Source of the DNA: Moorena producens 3L
GTDB taxonomy: Bacteria > Cyanobacteriota > Cyanobacteriia > Cyanobacteriales > Coleofasciculaceae
Direction: 5' to 3'
DNA length: 64,000 nucleotides
Assembly (NCBI RefSeq): GCF_000211815.1
Contig: NZ_GL890823.1
Span: 154,369-218,368, forward strand
Part shown: one piece after another, positions 9,835-19,115 of the stretch
Position numbering within the stretch: the first letter of the stretch is position 1
Layout of the letters: every line of letters starts with the position of its first letter
Made by a program: the position numbers and the translations under genes
Notes under the pieces: model-generated
The model's database searches: none
What the model was told of the DNA's origin: nothing
The model's input: only the letters and a program-made list of their open reading frames with translations

Positions 9835-11345
9835 AACCTACCTTCCCTCATTTTTTTGTCCTGAAGCGCTATCTCTTGTAAATTGTCGCCATCCATCTTA
9901 CTCTCTAGATCTTGAGCACCTTGAGCATTCCGATGTAGTAGTTCACTCACCTTGATTGCCAGACGACTAATATTTATATCTCCCATCAAATCCGCAACAG
10001 AGATGTCAACACCCAAGTCAGCTTGAACTCGATTTCGCAATTCCAAGACCATGAGAGAATCAACACCCATCACAGTAAGTGATGTCTCTTCATTGATTTC
10101 AGCTTGTGTCTCCTTTAAAATAGCAGCAACAACAGTTTTGAGATAAAACGCTAAGCCAACCTGAGCATCGGATAGATCCTGTGACAGAAATTGTTGCCGA
10201 AAATCTTCTCTAGTACCCTGAGAAAAAGTCGTCGATCCTTCTCTGAAAAACTGAGGTAACAACAGGGGTTTACCATTAGGACTGTTCTCAATAATTTTCG
10301 AGTAGGGGGTTAAGTTCTGAAGTTTTTCTTGATTTAGTCGTAAAATTGTCTCCTTTTCAGTAAAGCTATCTTTCTGGACTGTAATTAATAGATAAACAGC
10401 CAATTTTTTGCGCAGTAACTCTCCAAGTTCATGGGGACCAACAAAATGATCTTTAGCGTTCTCATCATAACCTTGACATAGACGAGCTAAGTTATCGGTA
10501 AAATTTGGATCGTACAGATAATTGGCAATTCCAAGGCTAGCATCTACTCCCTCAACCACTTTTAAATTATTTCGAGCCAGCAACTGTGCCCATTTTGATC
10601 GGGTAACATAATAAGCAGTCGATTTGGCATCGTCAATGGGCGTCAAGGGCAAATTGGAAATAATTTCCGCTGCTACGAAAAAACCGCTATCGTTGAGATG
10701 TTGACTTATATTTAAGAATACATCTTCCTTGCGCTTGATATGATGAATGACCTGACAGCTGAAGATTAAGTCATAGGTATCAGGCAATGGCTGTTTAGCA
10801 CTATCACGGTTGTAAAGGTAAATACGGTCAGAATAGCCCAAACCTTGGATTTTTTGCTCACCTGCTTTGACTTGCTCTGGAGAAATGTTATAGCCATCTA
10901 GCTGGAGATGGACATGGTTGGTTGCCAAATCAATTAAATCATGGGAGTATCCACAACCAATATCCATAACTTTTTTAATCGATGAGAAGTCGATGCCCCT
11001 AAATAATACAGCCTTCATTTCGGCTTGCGCTTGTAGACTTAAGCTAGTCTGCTCCGGGTGCTGATCGGGATTGAGGATAACTTCCAGCCAAGAAAAGTCA
11101 GGCACAACCTCAGAAAAGGGTGCAAATCTCGCATAATCTTTCGCGGTATTGCTATGATCTAGCGCTCGATAATAGCGGCTTAACCTTTCTTCAGTTGACC
11201 CTTTTTCAGCAATGAATTCCTGACCTGATAGTTGCTGATGTGGTTTGTTTTCGGCAATCTTCTTTTCAAAAAATTGACGTTGTTCAGGAGAAAGTTTTGA
11301 CAATCGTTCTTGAAGATTATTCATGTTTTCTAGATCGTCAGACAT
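9831..11345 (-). CDS. Methyltransferase-ACP protein (detached PKS O-methyltransferase and carrier)
   Basis: A 504-residue protein with three parts. The N-terminal 40 residues contain LSKLSPEQRQFFEKK, typical of docking/linker helices. The middle is a class I SAM methyltransferase with VMDIGCGYSHD near residue 127 and a second acidic region downstream. The C-terminus is an acyl carrier protein with GVDSLM near residue 428. It follows the KS-AT protein, so the two together make one complete extension module KS-AT-MT-ACP without ketoreductase. By analogy with barbamide, the methyltransferase probably methylates the enol oxygen of the beta-keto thioester, giving a 3-methoxy-enoyl chain; C-methylation cannot be excluded. 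In barbamide these domains are, to my knowledge, in one PKS protein (BarF). The stop overlaps the NRPS start. Confidence 0.88.
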   Translation of the reverse strand: MSDDLENMNNLQERLSKLSPEQRQFFEKKIAENKPHQQLSGQEFIAEKGSTEERLSRYYRALDHSNTAKDYARFAPFSEVVPDFSWLEVILNPDQHPEQTSLSLQAQAEMKAVLFRGIDFSSIKKVMDIGCGYSHDLIDLATNHVHLQLDGYNISPEQVKAGEQKIQGLGYSDRIYLYNRDSAKQPLPDTYDLIFSCQVIHHIKRKEDVFLNISQHLNDSGFFVAAEIISNLPLTPIDDAKSTAYYVTRSKWAQLLARNNLKVVEGVDASLGIANYLYDPNFTDNLARLCQGYDENAKDHFVGPHELGELLRKKLAVYLLITVQKDSFTEKETILRLNQEKLQNLTPYSKIIENSPNGKPLLLPQFFREGSTTFSQGTREDFRQQFLSQDLSDAQVGLAFYLKTVVAAILKETQAEINEETSLTVMGVDSLMVLELRNRVQADLGVDISVADLMGDINISRLAIKVSELLHRNAQGAQDLESKMDGDNLQEIALQDKKMREGRL

Positions 11346-11387
11346 TTTGATTGTTTCCTAATTAATTCAGTTTTTTGGTTAATTTTG

Positions 11388-14300
11388 CTATGAATTTTGC
11401 GAAAATTTTTCTGCTTCTGACAAGAGCTTATTTAAATTTTCACTATCCATCTGTAGCATCTGATTCATTAAATCCTTCTCTTTACGATCTTTATTAGTCA
11501 AGAGTTCATTCTCTTGATGATAAAGATTTATAATTAACTGCGCAAATTTCGACAGTAATTTCACTTCTTCCTCTCGCGATAAATCCAATGTTTTTTTTAA
11601 ATATTGAATTAAATCTAAAACATTTCCTTGATTGAGCAATCTAATAAAATTATTTTTCTGATTTTTAGAAGTCGCTGATGTGAATTTTTGCTCATTCGTT
11701 TCATATTTTTCAATCCAGTATTTTTTGCGTTCAAATGGATATGTGGGTAATGTCACCTTCTGATAGCTATATTCTTGGTTCAAACTAGACCAATTAACCC
11801 GAACACCCTGTACATATAGCTTTCCTAAACTAGAGAGCATCTGCTGCTCATCGTCTACCGTCGGACGCAGAGAAGGTAACCACACCCCCGTCCCTTCTGG
11901 GAGGCATTGACGTCCCATACCCAACAAAATGGGTTTGGGACCAATTTCTAGAAAGCAGTCATACCCAAATTCAGATAATGCTTCCATACTGTGGGCAAAT
12001 CGAACTGGTTGACGAATGTGATTGACCCAGTACTGAGCAGTGGCGATTTGTTCGTCTGCTTTTACCCCCGTCACATTTGAGATCAAGGGAATGCGAGGAG
12101 AATGATAAGTGAGTTGTTCAGCTACCGTGGTAAACTCTGCCAATATTGGCTCCATCAGAGGAGAATGAAATGCATGGGAAACTTGGAGTGACTTGGTCTT
12201 TACCCCTGCTGATTCAAGCTGGTTAGAGATCGCACCCAAGACCTCAGCAACACCTGAGATCACCACACTTTCAGGTCCATTAATAGCTGCAATAGATATC
12301 TTCTCGGTATGGGGGGAAATTAGCGATCGCACTCTCTCTTCAGAGGCCATCACTGATACCATCGCTCCTCCGGCAGGTAGCTGCTGCATCAACCGGCCCC
12401 GAGCAGCAATCAGTTTTAGTCCGGTTTCTAAATCAAAGACCCCAGCAATCGTCGCTGCCACATACTCACCTACGCTATGCCCCATTACCACCGCTGGCTG
12501 AATCCCCCAGGATTGCCACAATTGAGCTAAGGCATATTCGATCGCAAACAAAGCCGGTTGGGTATAGGCTGTGTTATTCAGCCGAGCAGCATTCTGCTCA
12601 TCCGCTGTTTGCGGATATAGAAGATCAATCAAAGAAACCTCAAGCTCGGACTGTAAAATCTGGTCACATTGGTCAATCGCATCCCGAAACACAGACTGAG
12701 TTTGATACAGTTGCCGCCCCATGTTCAGATATTGCGACCCTTGACCAGTGAACAAGAAAGCAATTTGGGCTCGAACTGATGCTTTAGTCTGCCCTTGAGC
12801 AAGTTCCTGAGTTTGCTCAGGGCTCAACTCAGCATTATCATCCAACACATTTGCCAGTTTGCAACGTAGATCAGGAATCGAATCACTTACTATCGCTAAC
12901 CGATGTTCAAAGTGTGCTCTTCCCACACAAGCCGTATAACAAATATCTCCAAGCTCCACTTCAGTATTGTCACTCAGATAGCGTTGATAGCGCTTGACTA
13001 ACGCTTGCAGTGCAGGAGCTGTTTTGGCTGAAAGGGTGAGAAGATGATGCGATCGGTCCTCAAGCTTGGCTCCATCTTCGTTTCTGGTTTTTGGTTGGGC
13101 ATTTTCTGGTGCTTCCTCCAAAATCACATGGGCATTTGTTCCTCCAAACCCTAAGGAGTTAACACCGGCCCGTCGAGGATGACCATTCCTCTCCCACTCA
13201 GAGAGCATTGTATTCACAAAAAACGGACTATTGGCAAAGTCAATTTTGGGATTCGGTGTTTGGAAATGAAGACTAGGGGGGATTTGTTTGTGGTAAAGAG
13301 CAAGGACTGTCTTAATCAAGCCCACAATGCCGGAGGTGATTTGTAAGTGCCCCACATTGGTTTTGACAGACCCAAGGGCACAAAACTGTTTGCGCTGAGT
13401 TTTAGCCTGAAATGCTTGGCTCAGAGCACCCAATTCGATCGGGTCTCCGAGCAAAGTTCCTGTGCCGTGAGCTTCCACATAGGTAATCGTCTCGGGATTG
13501 ATATTGGCAGTTGCAATTGCCTCGGCCACCACTGTAGTCTGTCCCTCCCCATTGGGTGCGGTATACGCAACTTTGTTGCTCCCATCGTTATTAATGGCAG
13601 ATCCCTTAATAACCGCATAGATATGATCTCCATCTTGGAGAGCTTCCTCCAGGCGCTTCAAGGCAACCAAGCCAACGCCATTGCCAAAAATAGTTCCTTC
13701 TGCTTGGGCATCAAAGGCTCGACAGTGGCCATCGGGAGATGCTATGAGCCCTTCTTGGTGGAGATGTCCAACTCGTTGGGGCACCTGCACTGAAACACCT
13801 CCCGCAAGAGCCAAGTCACATTCTCCATTAAGCAAGCTCTGGACTGCTGTGTGAACTGTAACGAGTGAAGTTGAGCAAGCCGTTTGAATATTGACACTCG
13901 GTCCAGTCAGGTTCAATTTATGGGAGATGCGTGTTGTCAGATAATCTTTATCATTAGCAAGTACCACCTGCAGGCCGCCCATAGAGTCGGGAGTGAGTAC
14001 TCGTAAATCATCATGTTCATCAAAAGTGTCACGGTTGGGCAGAAGATTATGAATGAAATAAGTACTTAACATTGCTCCCGCATACAAACCAATAGAGCCT
14101 GAATAAGTCAGAGGATCATACCCTGCATCTTCCAAGCTTTCCCAGGCACATTCCATCAATAATCGTTGCTGGGGATCCATAAATTCAGCTTCTCGGTTAG
14201 TATAGCCAAAGAAGTGAGCATCAAAATATTCCACATCAGAAAGAATTGGACTTGCTCTCACATAATTAGGATTACTTAAAAGCTTCGGATCAATGCCAGA

Positions 14301-16493
14301 AGCTAATAGTTCTGAATCTGAGAAAAAGGTAATGGACTCCGTTCCATTCTGTAAGTTCTGCCAGAATTGATCGAGATTATCTGCGCCAGGGAATCGACCT
14401 GCCATGCCAATCACCGCAATCTCTGTTGAGTCCGCTTTACGAACTTCTTGGCGAATCTGTGCCCGTGCATACCCCTGTTGGGCTGCTGAATCTTCAGGTT
14501 GCGTCTGGGTGAAATATTGAGCCAACGCCTCGATAGTGGGATGACTAAACATCTCTGCAATTGACAATTCTTTGCCAAAAGATTCTTGCAACTGACTTTG
14601 TAGCGTTAACAGTAAAAGGGAATGACCACCTAATTCAAAGAAGTTCTCTTGCAAGCCAATTTTATCTAAACCGAGGACATCTTGCCAAATATTGACAATT
14701 ACCTGTTCTACCTCAGTTTGAGGTAAGGCTAAGGCTGTTTCCTGAGATCCCATAATTCTTAGAGACTGTCCTACTGTCTCGATTAAAGGATCAAATTCTC
14801 CTGCTTCAAATTGCTGCTTTAACTTTTGACGTTGAATTTTTCCAATTGCTGTTTTAGGAATAGATTCCTTACCAACCGGTAGGAGATAATCGGGATTAAT
14901 TCCTATATTTTGAACGACAGCACCTCTAATTTTTTTTATTAGTCCTTTGAGAACTTCTGGATTGGTCTCAATATTTGCTTCAACCGCACTAAAGAAAATC
15001 GCAAGTTGATCTGATGAAGACGAATTCGTTTTACCTTGTATAGCGCAGGCAGCTGTGAAGGAAATTTCAACTCCATCCACTTCTTCCACTACTGCTTCAA
15101 TTTCATGGGCAGGGTAATTAACTCCATTGATCAAAATTACGTCCTTATCTCGCCCTGTTAAAACAAGATATCCATTCTCTAGATAGCCTAAATCCCCCGT
15201 CCTAAACCAGCCATCCGCAGTAAATGCAGCTTGATTTATCTCAGGGTTTTGATAGTAACCACTAGTGACTGATGCCCCTTTAACTTGGAGCTTACCGATC
15301 GCACCTTCATGAACAATTTCATTATCATCATTAACAATTCGCAGACAAGCACCAGGAATAGGAAGACCCAAACCAACAAAGGGCATGTCATCTGAAGTAT
15401 TACTGAGTGAAAATTGATCGGACCAAGTAATGCCTCCAGAGGTTTCTGACATGCCAAAAGCTGGACGTAATACCGTTTCTGCTAATCCTTGTCGCTTCAT
15501 TAATTTCAAAAATCTACGAGCGACTTTAGGCGAAATTTGTTCTCCTCCATTCACTAAGAAACTGATCGATGACAAATCCCATGACCCTGCTTCAGCATCT
15601 TGAACCAAGTCATTAATGAGGGAATATGCAAAGTTTGGTCCCCAAGAGATTGTTGCTTGATGTCGTTCAATCAAAGCTAACCAATGGAGTGGGTTTTGCA
15701 AAATATATTTAGTTGGTGCATGAACTTGTTGGCAGCCTAGTTCTACGGCCATAACGTTCAGCATAATAATCCCCCCCACGTGATCTAGGGGCATCCAATT
15801 CAAGGTTACCGCCTCAGAATCGAAGTGATTCATCTGGATCGTGCCTGCAGACTCACTCAAAATATTTCTATGGCTCAACATGACTCCTTTTGGGAGTCCA
15901 GTACTGCCAGAGGTTAACAAAAGCAAAGCCAATTCATCTGGTTGCCCTCGGTAAATTTCTTGAGTTGGATCTTGCTTCCTTAGATCTTCAATGACACCTG
16001 TCTGAAAATCCCTCAAATTTAGATGAGTTGATAGAGACCGAATCTCAGGAGCAAGCTCTCGGTTGGTTAATATCAGCGGATGCTCTAGCATCTGCCATGC
16101 ATTGTGTAACTTTTTAGTTACATTATTTAATTGCTGGTAAGTAGGGGCGATAGATAGAGGTACAGGAATAAATCCACCTAATAGACAACCCCAAAAGGCT
16201 GGAATAAAATCATGTCCTTCTTCCAATTGCAATATCACCTTATCTTGTGGTTTAAGATCCCATTGTCTTAACCCTGCCAATATCCTTTTGGCATCTAATA
16301 GTAAGTCTTGATAGGATTGGTATTGTTCTGAGCCATCCGCCTGAATATATGTAATTCCTTTATTCGTTAAAGCTGCTCGCGGTAACAGATCGCATAGAAG
16401 TGTTGGAGAATTTGATGGGATATTTAATGAACCACCAAAGCTGGTGGAAAGTTTATGATTTACCTCATCATAGTTTTTTTGATGTATACCCAT
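11388..16493 (-). CDS. Acyl-AMP ligase-ACP-KS-AT loading/extension PKS
   Basis: About 1701 residues from the preferred ATG, which has AAGGAT 7 bases upstream; an in-frame TTG at 16532 would add 13 residues and has no better ribosome site. Domains: acyl-AMP ligase of the FAAL/AAL type (LLTSGSTGLPKG near residue 196, PLDHVGG, WGPNFAY), ACP (GGHSLL near 622), ketosynthase starting IAVIGMAGRFPG near 691 with TACSTS Cys near 872 and EAHGTGT, and acyltransferase with GHSVGEY Ser near 1340 and AFHSPLM, a malonyl-CoA signature. The last 100 residues are charged and helical, probably a docking region. It should activate a free carboxylic acid, load it on its own ACP and condense it with malonyl-CoA. 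There is no ketoreductase, so the beta-keto group stays for the methyltransferase. Inferred substrate: the chlorinated acid derived from the halogenated amino acid. Confidence 0.93.
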   Translation of the reverse strand: MGIHQKNYDEVNHKLSTSFGGSLNIPSNSPTLLCDLLPRAALTNKGITYIQADGSEQYQSYQDLLLDAKRILAGLRQWDLKPQDKVILQLEEGHDFIPAFWGCLLGGFIPVPLSIAPTYQQLNNVTKKLHNAWQMLEHPLILTNRELAPEIRSLSTHLNLRDFQTGVIEDLRKQDPTQEIYRGQPDELALLLLTSGSTGLPKGVMLSHRNILSESAGTIQMNHFDSEAVTLNWMPLDHVGGIIMLNVMAVELGCQQVHAPTKYILQNPLHWLALIERHQATISWGPNFAYSLINDLVQDAEAGSWDLSSISFLVNGGEQISPKVARRFLKLMKRQGLAETVLRPAFGMSETSGGITWSDQFSLSNTSDDMPFVGLGLPIPGACLRIVNDDNEIVHEGAIGKLQVKGASVTSGYYQNPEINQAAFTADGWFRTGDLGYLENGYLVLTGRDKDVILINGVNYPAHEIEAVVEEVDGVEISFTAACAIQGKTNSSSSDQLAIFFSAVEANIETNPEVLKGLIKKIRGAVVQNIGINPDYLLPVGKESIPKTAIGKIQRQKLKQQFEAGEFDPLIETVGQSLRIMGSQETALALPQTEVEQVIVNIWQDVLGLDKIGLQENFFELGGHSLLLLTLQSQLQESFGKELSIAEMFSHPTIEALAQYFTQTQPEDSAAQQGYARAQIRQEVRKADSTEIAVIGMAGRFPGADNLDQFWQNLQNGTESITFFSDSELLASGIDPKLLSNPNYVRASPILSDVEYFDAHFFGYTNREAEFMDPQQRLLMECAWESLEDAGYDPLTYSGSIGLYAGAMLSTYFIHNLLPNRDTFDEHDDLRVLTPDSMGGLQVVLANDKDYLTTRISHKLNLTGPSVNIQTACSTSLVTVHTAVQSLLNGECDLALAGGVSVQVPQRVGHLHQEGLIASPDGHCRAFDAQAEGTIFGNGVGLVALKRLEEALQDGDHIYAVIKGSAINNDGSNKVAYTAPNGEGQTTVVAEAIATANINPETITYVEAHGTGTLLGDPIELGALSQAFQAKTQRKQFCALGSVKTNVGHLQITSGIVGLIKTVLALYHKQIPPSLHFQTPNPKIDFANSPFFVNTMLSEWERNGHPRRAGVNSLGFGGTNAHVILEEAPENAQPKTRNEDGAKLEDRSHHLLTLSAKTAPALQALVKRYQRYLSDNTEVELGDICYTACVGRAHFEHRLAIVSDSIPDLRCKLANVLDDNAELSPEQTQELAQGQTKASVRAQIAFLFTGQGSQYLNMGRQLYQTQSVFRDAIDQCDQILQSELEVSLIDLLYPQTADEQNAARLNNTAYTQPALFAIEYALAQLWQSWGIQPAVVMGHSVGEYVAATIAGVFDLETGLKLIAARGRLMQQLPAGGAMVSVMASEERVRSLISPHTEKISIAAINGPESVVISGVAEVLGAISNQLESAGVKTKSLQVSHAFHSPLMEPILAEFTTVAEQLTYHSPRIPLISNVTGVKADEQIATAQYWVNHIRQPVRFAHSMEALSEFGYDCFLEIGPKPILLGMGRQCLPEGTGVWLPSLRPTVDDEQQMLSSLGKLYVQGVRVNWSSLNQEYSYQKVTLPTYPFERKKYWIEKYETNEQKFTSATSKNQKNNFIRLLNQGNVLDLIQYLKKTLDLSREEEVKLLSKFAQLIINLYHQENELLTNKDRKEKDLMNQMLQMDSENLNKLLSEAEKFSQNS

Positions 16494-16567
16494 AGGATTA
16501 TCCTTCATGCGTTTAGTGCCACTTTTCAGCAATCAATTACAATTCTACCTCGATGATCATAAATATA

Positions 16568-18121
16568 TTAATGCACTTTACTTGCCAGCAAATCCCTCTC
16601 TAAGATAGACGATAGTGTTTTTCGATCGGTTTTTCCAGAGGATAGCTGAGGAAATTTTTCCATAACGACAATCTGCCTCGGCACCATATACTGTGGTAAT
16701 TCTTGGTTTAAATGCTCTTTTATTTGTTTCAATGCACTATCTTTTGATGTCTCATTTGCCAACATCAGAGCCGCAGCCAACATTTTTTCTCCATACTTAG
16801 ATTCTAGCGTCACTACCTCTGAATTTTCCACCCAATGGAATCTATTAATGACTTGCTTTATTCCGTTGAGGTGAACTCTATACCCACCAACATTTACTTC
16901 ATTATCATTCCGTCCGACGAAGAAGAGGTTACCATCTGCTAGGTACTTACAAATATCGCCTGTTTTGTAGCAAGTTGTCCCCTTGAATTCAACAAGTCTT
17001 TCTTTACTTTGCTGCTCCCGGTTCCAATAGCCCGCCATGACCTGAGTGCCACCGATCAAGAGTTCTCCTGGTATTTCTGGATCGTAGATCTCCTGATTCT
17101 GCTGATCTACTAGATATAGCTTAGCATTTTTCAACGGTTTGCCAATAGGATATAGCTCGCGACGATTTGGATCTCGATCGCGGATGATATAGGCTGCACA
17201 AGCACAAGTTCCCTCAGTCGGTCCGTAGCCATTGATAATTTTTATGTTCTCACCCTTTCCCAACCATTTTTGGATCACTTTGATATCGGGAACATCTGCA
17301 CCAGTTAGAATTGTTTTGAGATCTTTAAGGATAACATCGTCGAACTCTTTTGTTTGCGCAATCAAGCCTAACATTGAACCGAAAGCAGCAAAATGAGTTA
17401 CTGAGTTATTTTTGATTACCTCAAACAGCAACTCATGTAAGACAACATCACTATATAAATATAGCCAGGCTCCTTGGTAAAGGGGAAATAGTATATCTAT
17501 TACTGATGCATCAAAATGAAAAGGTGAGAAACTGACACAACGTGAATCTTCATCTACATCATAAAACTCTCGAGTTCCCTCAAAAAAATCTATGACACTG
17601 CCATGCTTAATCAATACTCCTTTAGGATCTCCAGTTGAGCCCGATGTATAAATGCAATAAGCAATATCTTCACTTTCAATTTGTGGCAATCTATCTTTTT
17701 CCTCTACTGTGCTGTCGGTGATTAGAGGGTGTAATTGCTCGATTAGAACTATTTTCACTTCCTGCGGAACATTTTCGCTGACCAAATGCAATAATTCTTG
17801 GTCTGTCAATATCACACTAGGAATAATTTCTGTAATGATTTTATTAAGACGATTGACAGGCATCTTACCATCTAGGGGCACATGGATGCAGCCTGCCTTA
17901 AATATGCCCAGTATACCAACCATGAGTATAGTCTGCTTACTGGCTAGTACCACTACGCGATCGCCTTTTTGACAACCCATCTCGATTAACTTTCGTGCAA
18001 AGCGGTTACTAGCTGCCTCCCAGACACCATAGGATAATTCAGTTTGTCCATCTGTTATTGCACATTTATGAGGAGATTTTTTACTATGTCTTGTCACAAG
18101 ATTAGCAATGTTTTTACCCAT
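16568..18121 (-). CDS. barD: Stand-alone NRPS adenylation enzyme (BarD-like)
   Basis: A 517-residue single A domain with the core YTSGSTGDPKG near residue 170, the INGYGPTEG motif, TGD and the C-terminal SSGKTDRK lysine loop; it has no carrier or condensation domain. AAGGATG lies about 8 bases before the ATG. Aligning by eye to GrsA gives the pocket D-A-I-A-L-G-C-A, small and hydrophobic, matching no standard code I know. Free A domains next to a free PCP and Fe(II) halogenases load an aliphatic amino acid on that PCP for chlorination; in barbamide BarD loads leucine on BarA. The same role is inferred here. Substrate identity (Leu, Val or Ile) is unproven. Confidence 0.85.
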   Translation of the reverse strand: MGKNIANLVTRHSKKSPHKCAITDGQTELSYGVWEAASNRFARKLIEMGCQKGDRVVVLASKQTILMVGILGIFKAGCIHVPLDGKMPVNRLNKIITEIIPSVILTDQELLHLVSENVPQEVKIVLIEQLHPLITDSTVEEKDRLPQIESEDIAYCIYTSGSTGDPKGVLIKHGSVIDFFEGTREFYDVDEDSRCVSFSPFHFDASVIDILFPLYQGAWLYLYSDVVLHELLFEVIKNNSVTHFAAFGSMLGLIAQTKEFDDVILKDLKTILTGADVPDIKVIQKWLGKGENIKIINGYGPTEGTCACAAYIIRDRDPNRRELYPIGKPLKNAKLYLVDQQNQEIYDPEIPGELLIGGTQVMAGYWNREQQSKERLVEFKGTTCYKTGDICKYLADGNLFFVGRNDNEVNVGGYRVHLNGIKQVINRFHWVENSEVVTLESKYGEKMLAAALMLANETSKDSALKQIKEHLNQELPQYMVPRQIVVMEKFPQLSSGKTDRKTLSSILERDLLASKVH

Positions 18122-18155
18122 GGTGATTTCATCCTTTTATATGATGGTTAGTAAG

Positions 18156-18962
18156 CTATGATTTTTGCAATGCTACTTTCGTCGAACAATTATCATTAGC
18201 CTTAATATATCGCTGTAATTCTGTGCAGATAGTGTTAAGCACTAACTCTTCTGCACTGTGCAGGAAGAAATGGTCTCCAGGGAAAGTATATAGTTCAAAC
18301 TCCCCCTTAGTTTGTTCTTGCCAACTATACATACCGCTCTTACTAACAAATGAATCTTCTGTACTATATAAAGCAATGATCCGGCAGTCCAGTGGCTCTT
18401 CATCTTTATAAATATAAGTTTCTCCCAGTTTGATGTCCGATCGGAGGCGTGGAAGCAGCAACTCAAACAATTCCTCATTTTGAGCAATCACTTGAGGTAT
18501 CCCGTTATAATCGCGAATTGCTTGAGCAAATTCATCATCAGGCAACTGGTGCATATTTGAGGATTCTTTTGGTCTTAGCTGGGGAGCATCAAACCCTGAA
18601 ACCATTAGAAATTGGGGTTGTCCGAGTTCTTGTTGACGTAATAGCCTAATCAAGTCGAAAGCAATCAATGCACCCATGCTATGACCCATAAAAGCAAAGG
18701 GTTTGGACAGAAACGGCGACAACTCTTGAGCTAGTACAAGATTAATGTCCTCAATATTGGACATTAACGGTTCATAACAACGCTTTTCCCTGCCTGGTAA
18801 CTGAATTGCGACTAACTCAACTTCATCAGGGAGCGCTCTCGACCAATCCTGGAAAATAGAACCCCCTGCACCTGCATAATGAAAGCAAAATAAACGCATC
18901 TTGGATGCCTCACATTTTGGGGTTTCATCAAAAATTAACCAGGATGAATCATCTGTTTGCAT
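18156..18962 (-). CDS. Type II thioesterase
   Basis: An alpha/beta-hydrolase thioesterase of the NRPS/PKS type II class, about 268 residues. Visible: FCFHYAGAGGS oxyanion loop, nucleophile motif GHSMGA, and the C-terminal PGDHFFLHS catalytic His. The ORF can be extended to a TTG at 19028, but the ATG at 18962 gives a length closer to the family's 240-250 residues and drops residues that are encoded within a repeat-like stretch. In halogenase cassettes such enzymes either free the modified amino acid from the stand-alone carrier protein or remove stalled acyl groups. In the barbamide cluster a thioesterase (BarC) sits beside BarD. It lies 34 bp upstream of the adenylation gene and downstream of the halogenases, inside the same operon. 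Confidence 0.85.
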   Translation of the reverse strand: MQTDDSSWLIFDETPKCEASKMRLFCFHYAGAGGSIFQDWSRALPDEVELVAIQLPGREKRCYEPLMSNIEDINLVLAQELSPFLSKPFAFMGHSMGALIAFDLIRLLRQQELGQPQFLMVSGFDAPQLRPKESSNMHQLPDDEFAQAIRDYNGIPQVIAQNEELFELLLPRLRSDIKLGETYIYKDEEPLDCRIIALYSTEDSFVSKSGMYSWQEQTKGEFELYTFPGDHFFLHSAEELVLNTICTELQRYIKANDNCSTKVALQKS

Positions 18963-19022
18963 TGGCTTATAACTAATATGTTGCCATGAAGGTATGCTAG
19001 GAGGTTCCTTTCTTAGAGAGCC

Positions 19023-19110
19023 AGTCAAGAAACCGGGGTTCTTTTGAGGAAATACTGATATTTCCTTGTCCTCCTCATGGGAAACCCGGTTTGCCGAGAA
19101 TACTTGACAA
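19023..19110. repeat. Imperfect inverted repeat between halogenase and thioesterase genes
   Basis: Outer arms GTCAAG and CTTGAC enclose inner arms around AAACCGGGGTTC and GAAACCCGGTTT. The arms can fold into a long hairpin in the intercistronic mRNA. It could be a partial terminator, an mRNA stabiliser or a small dispersed element; it has no long T run. Confidence 0.55.
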
Positions 19111-19115
19111 ATTCT

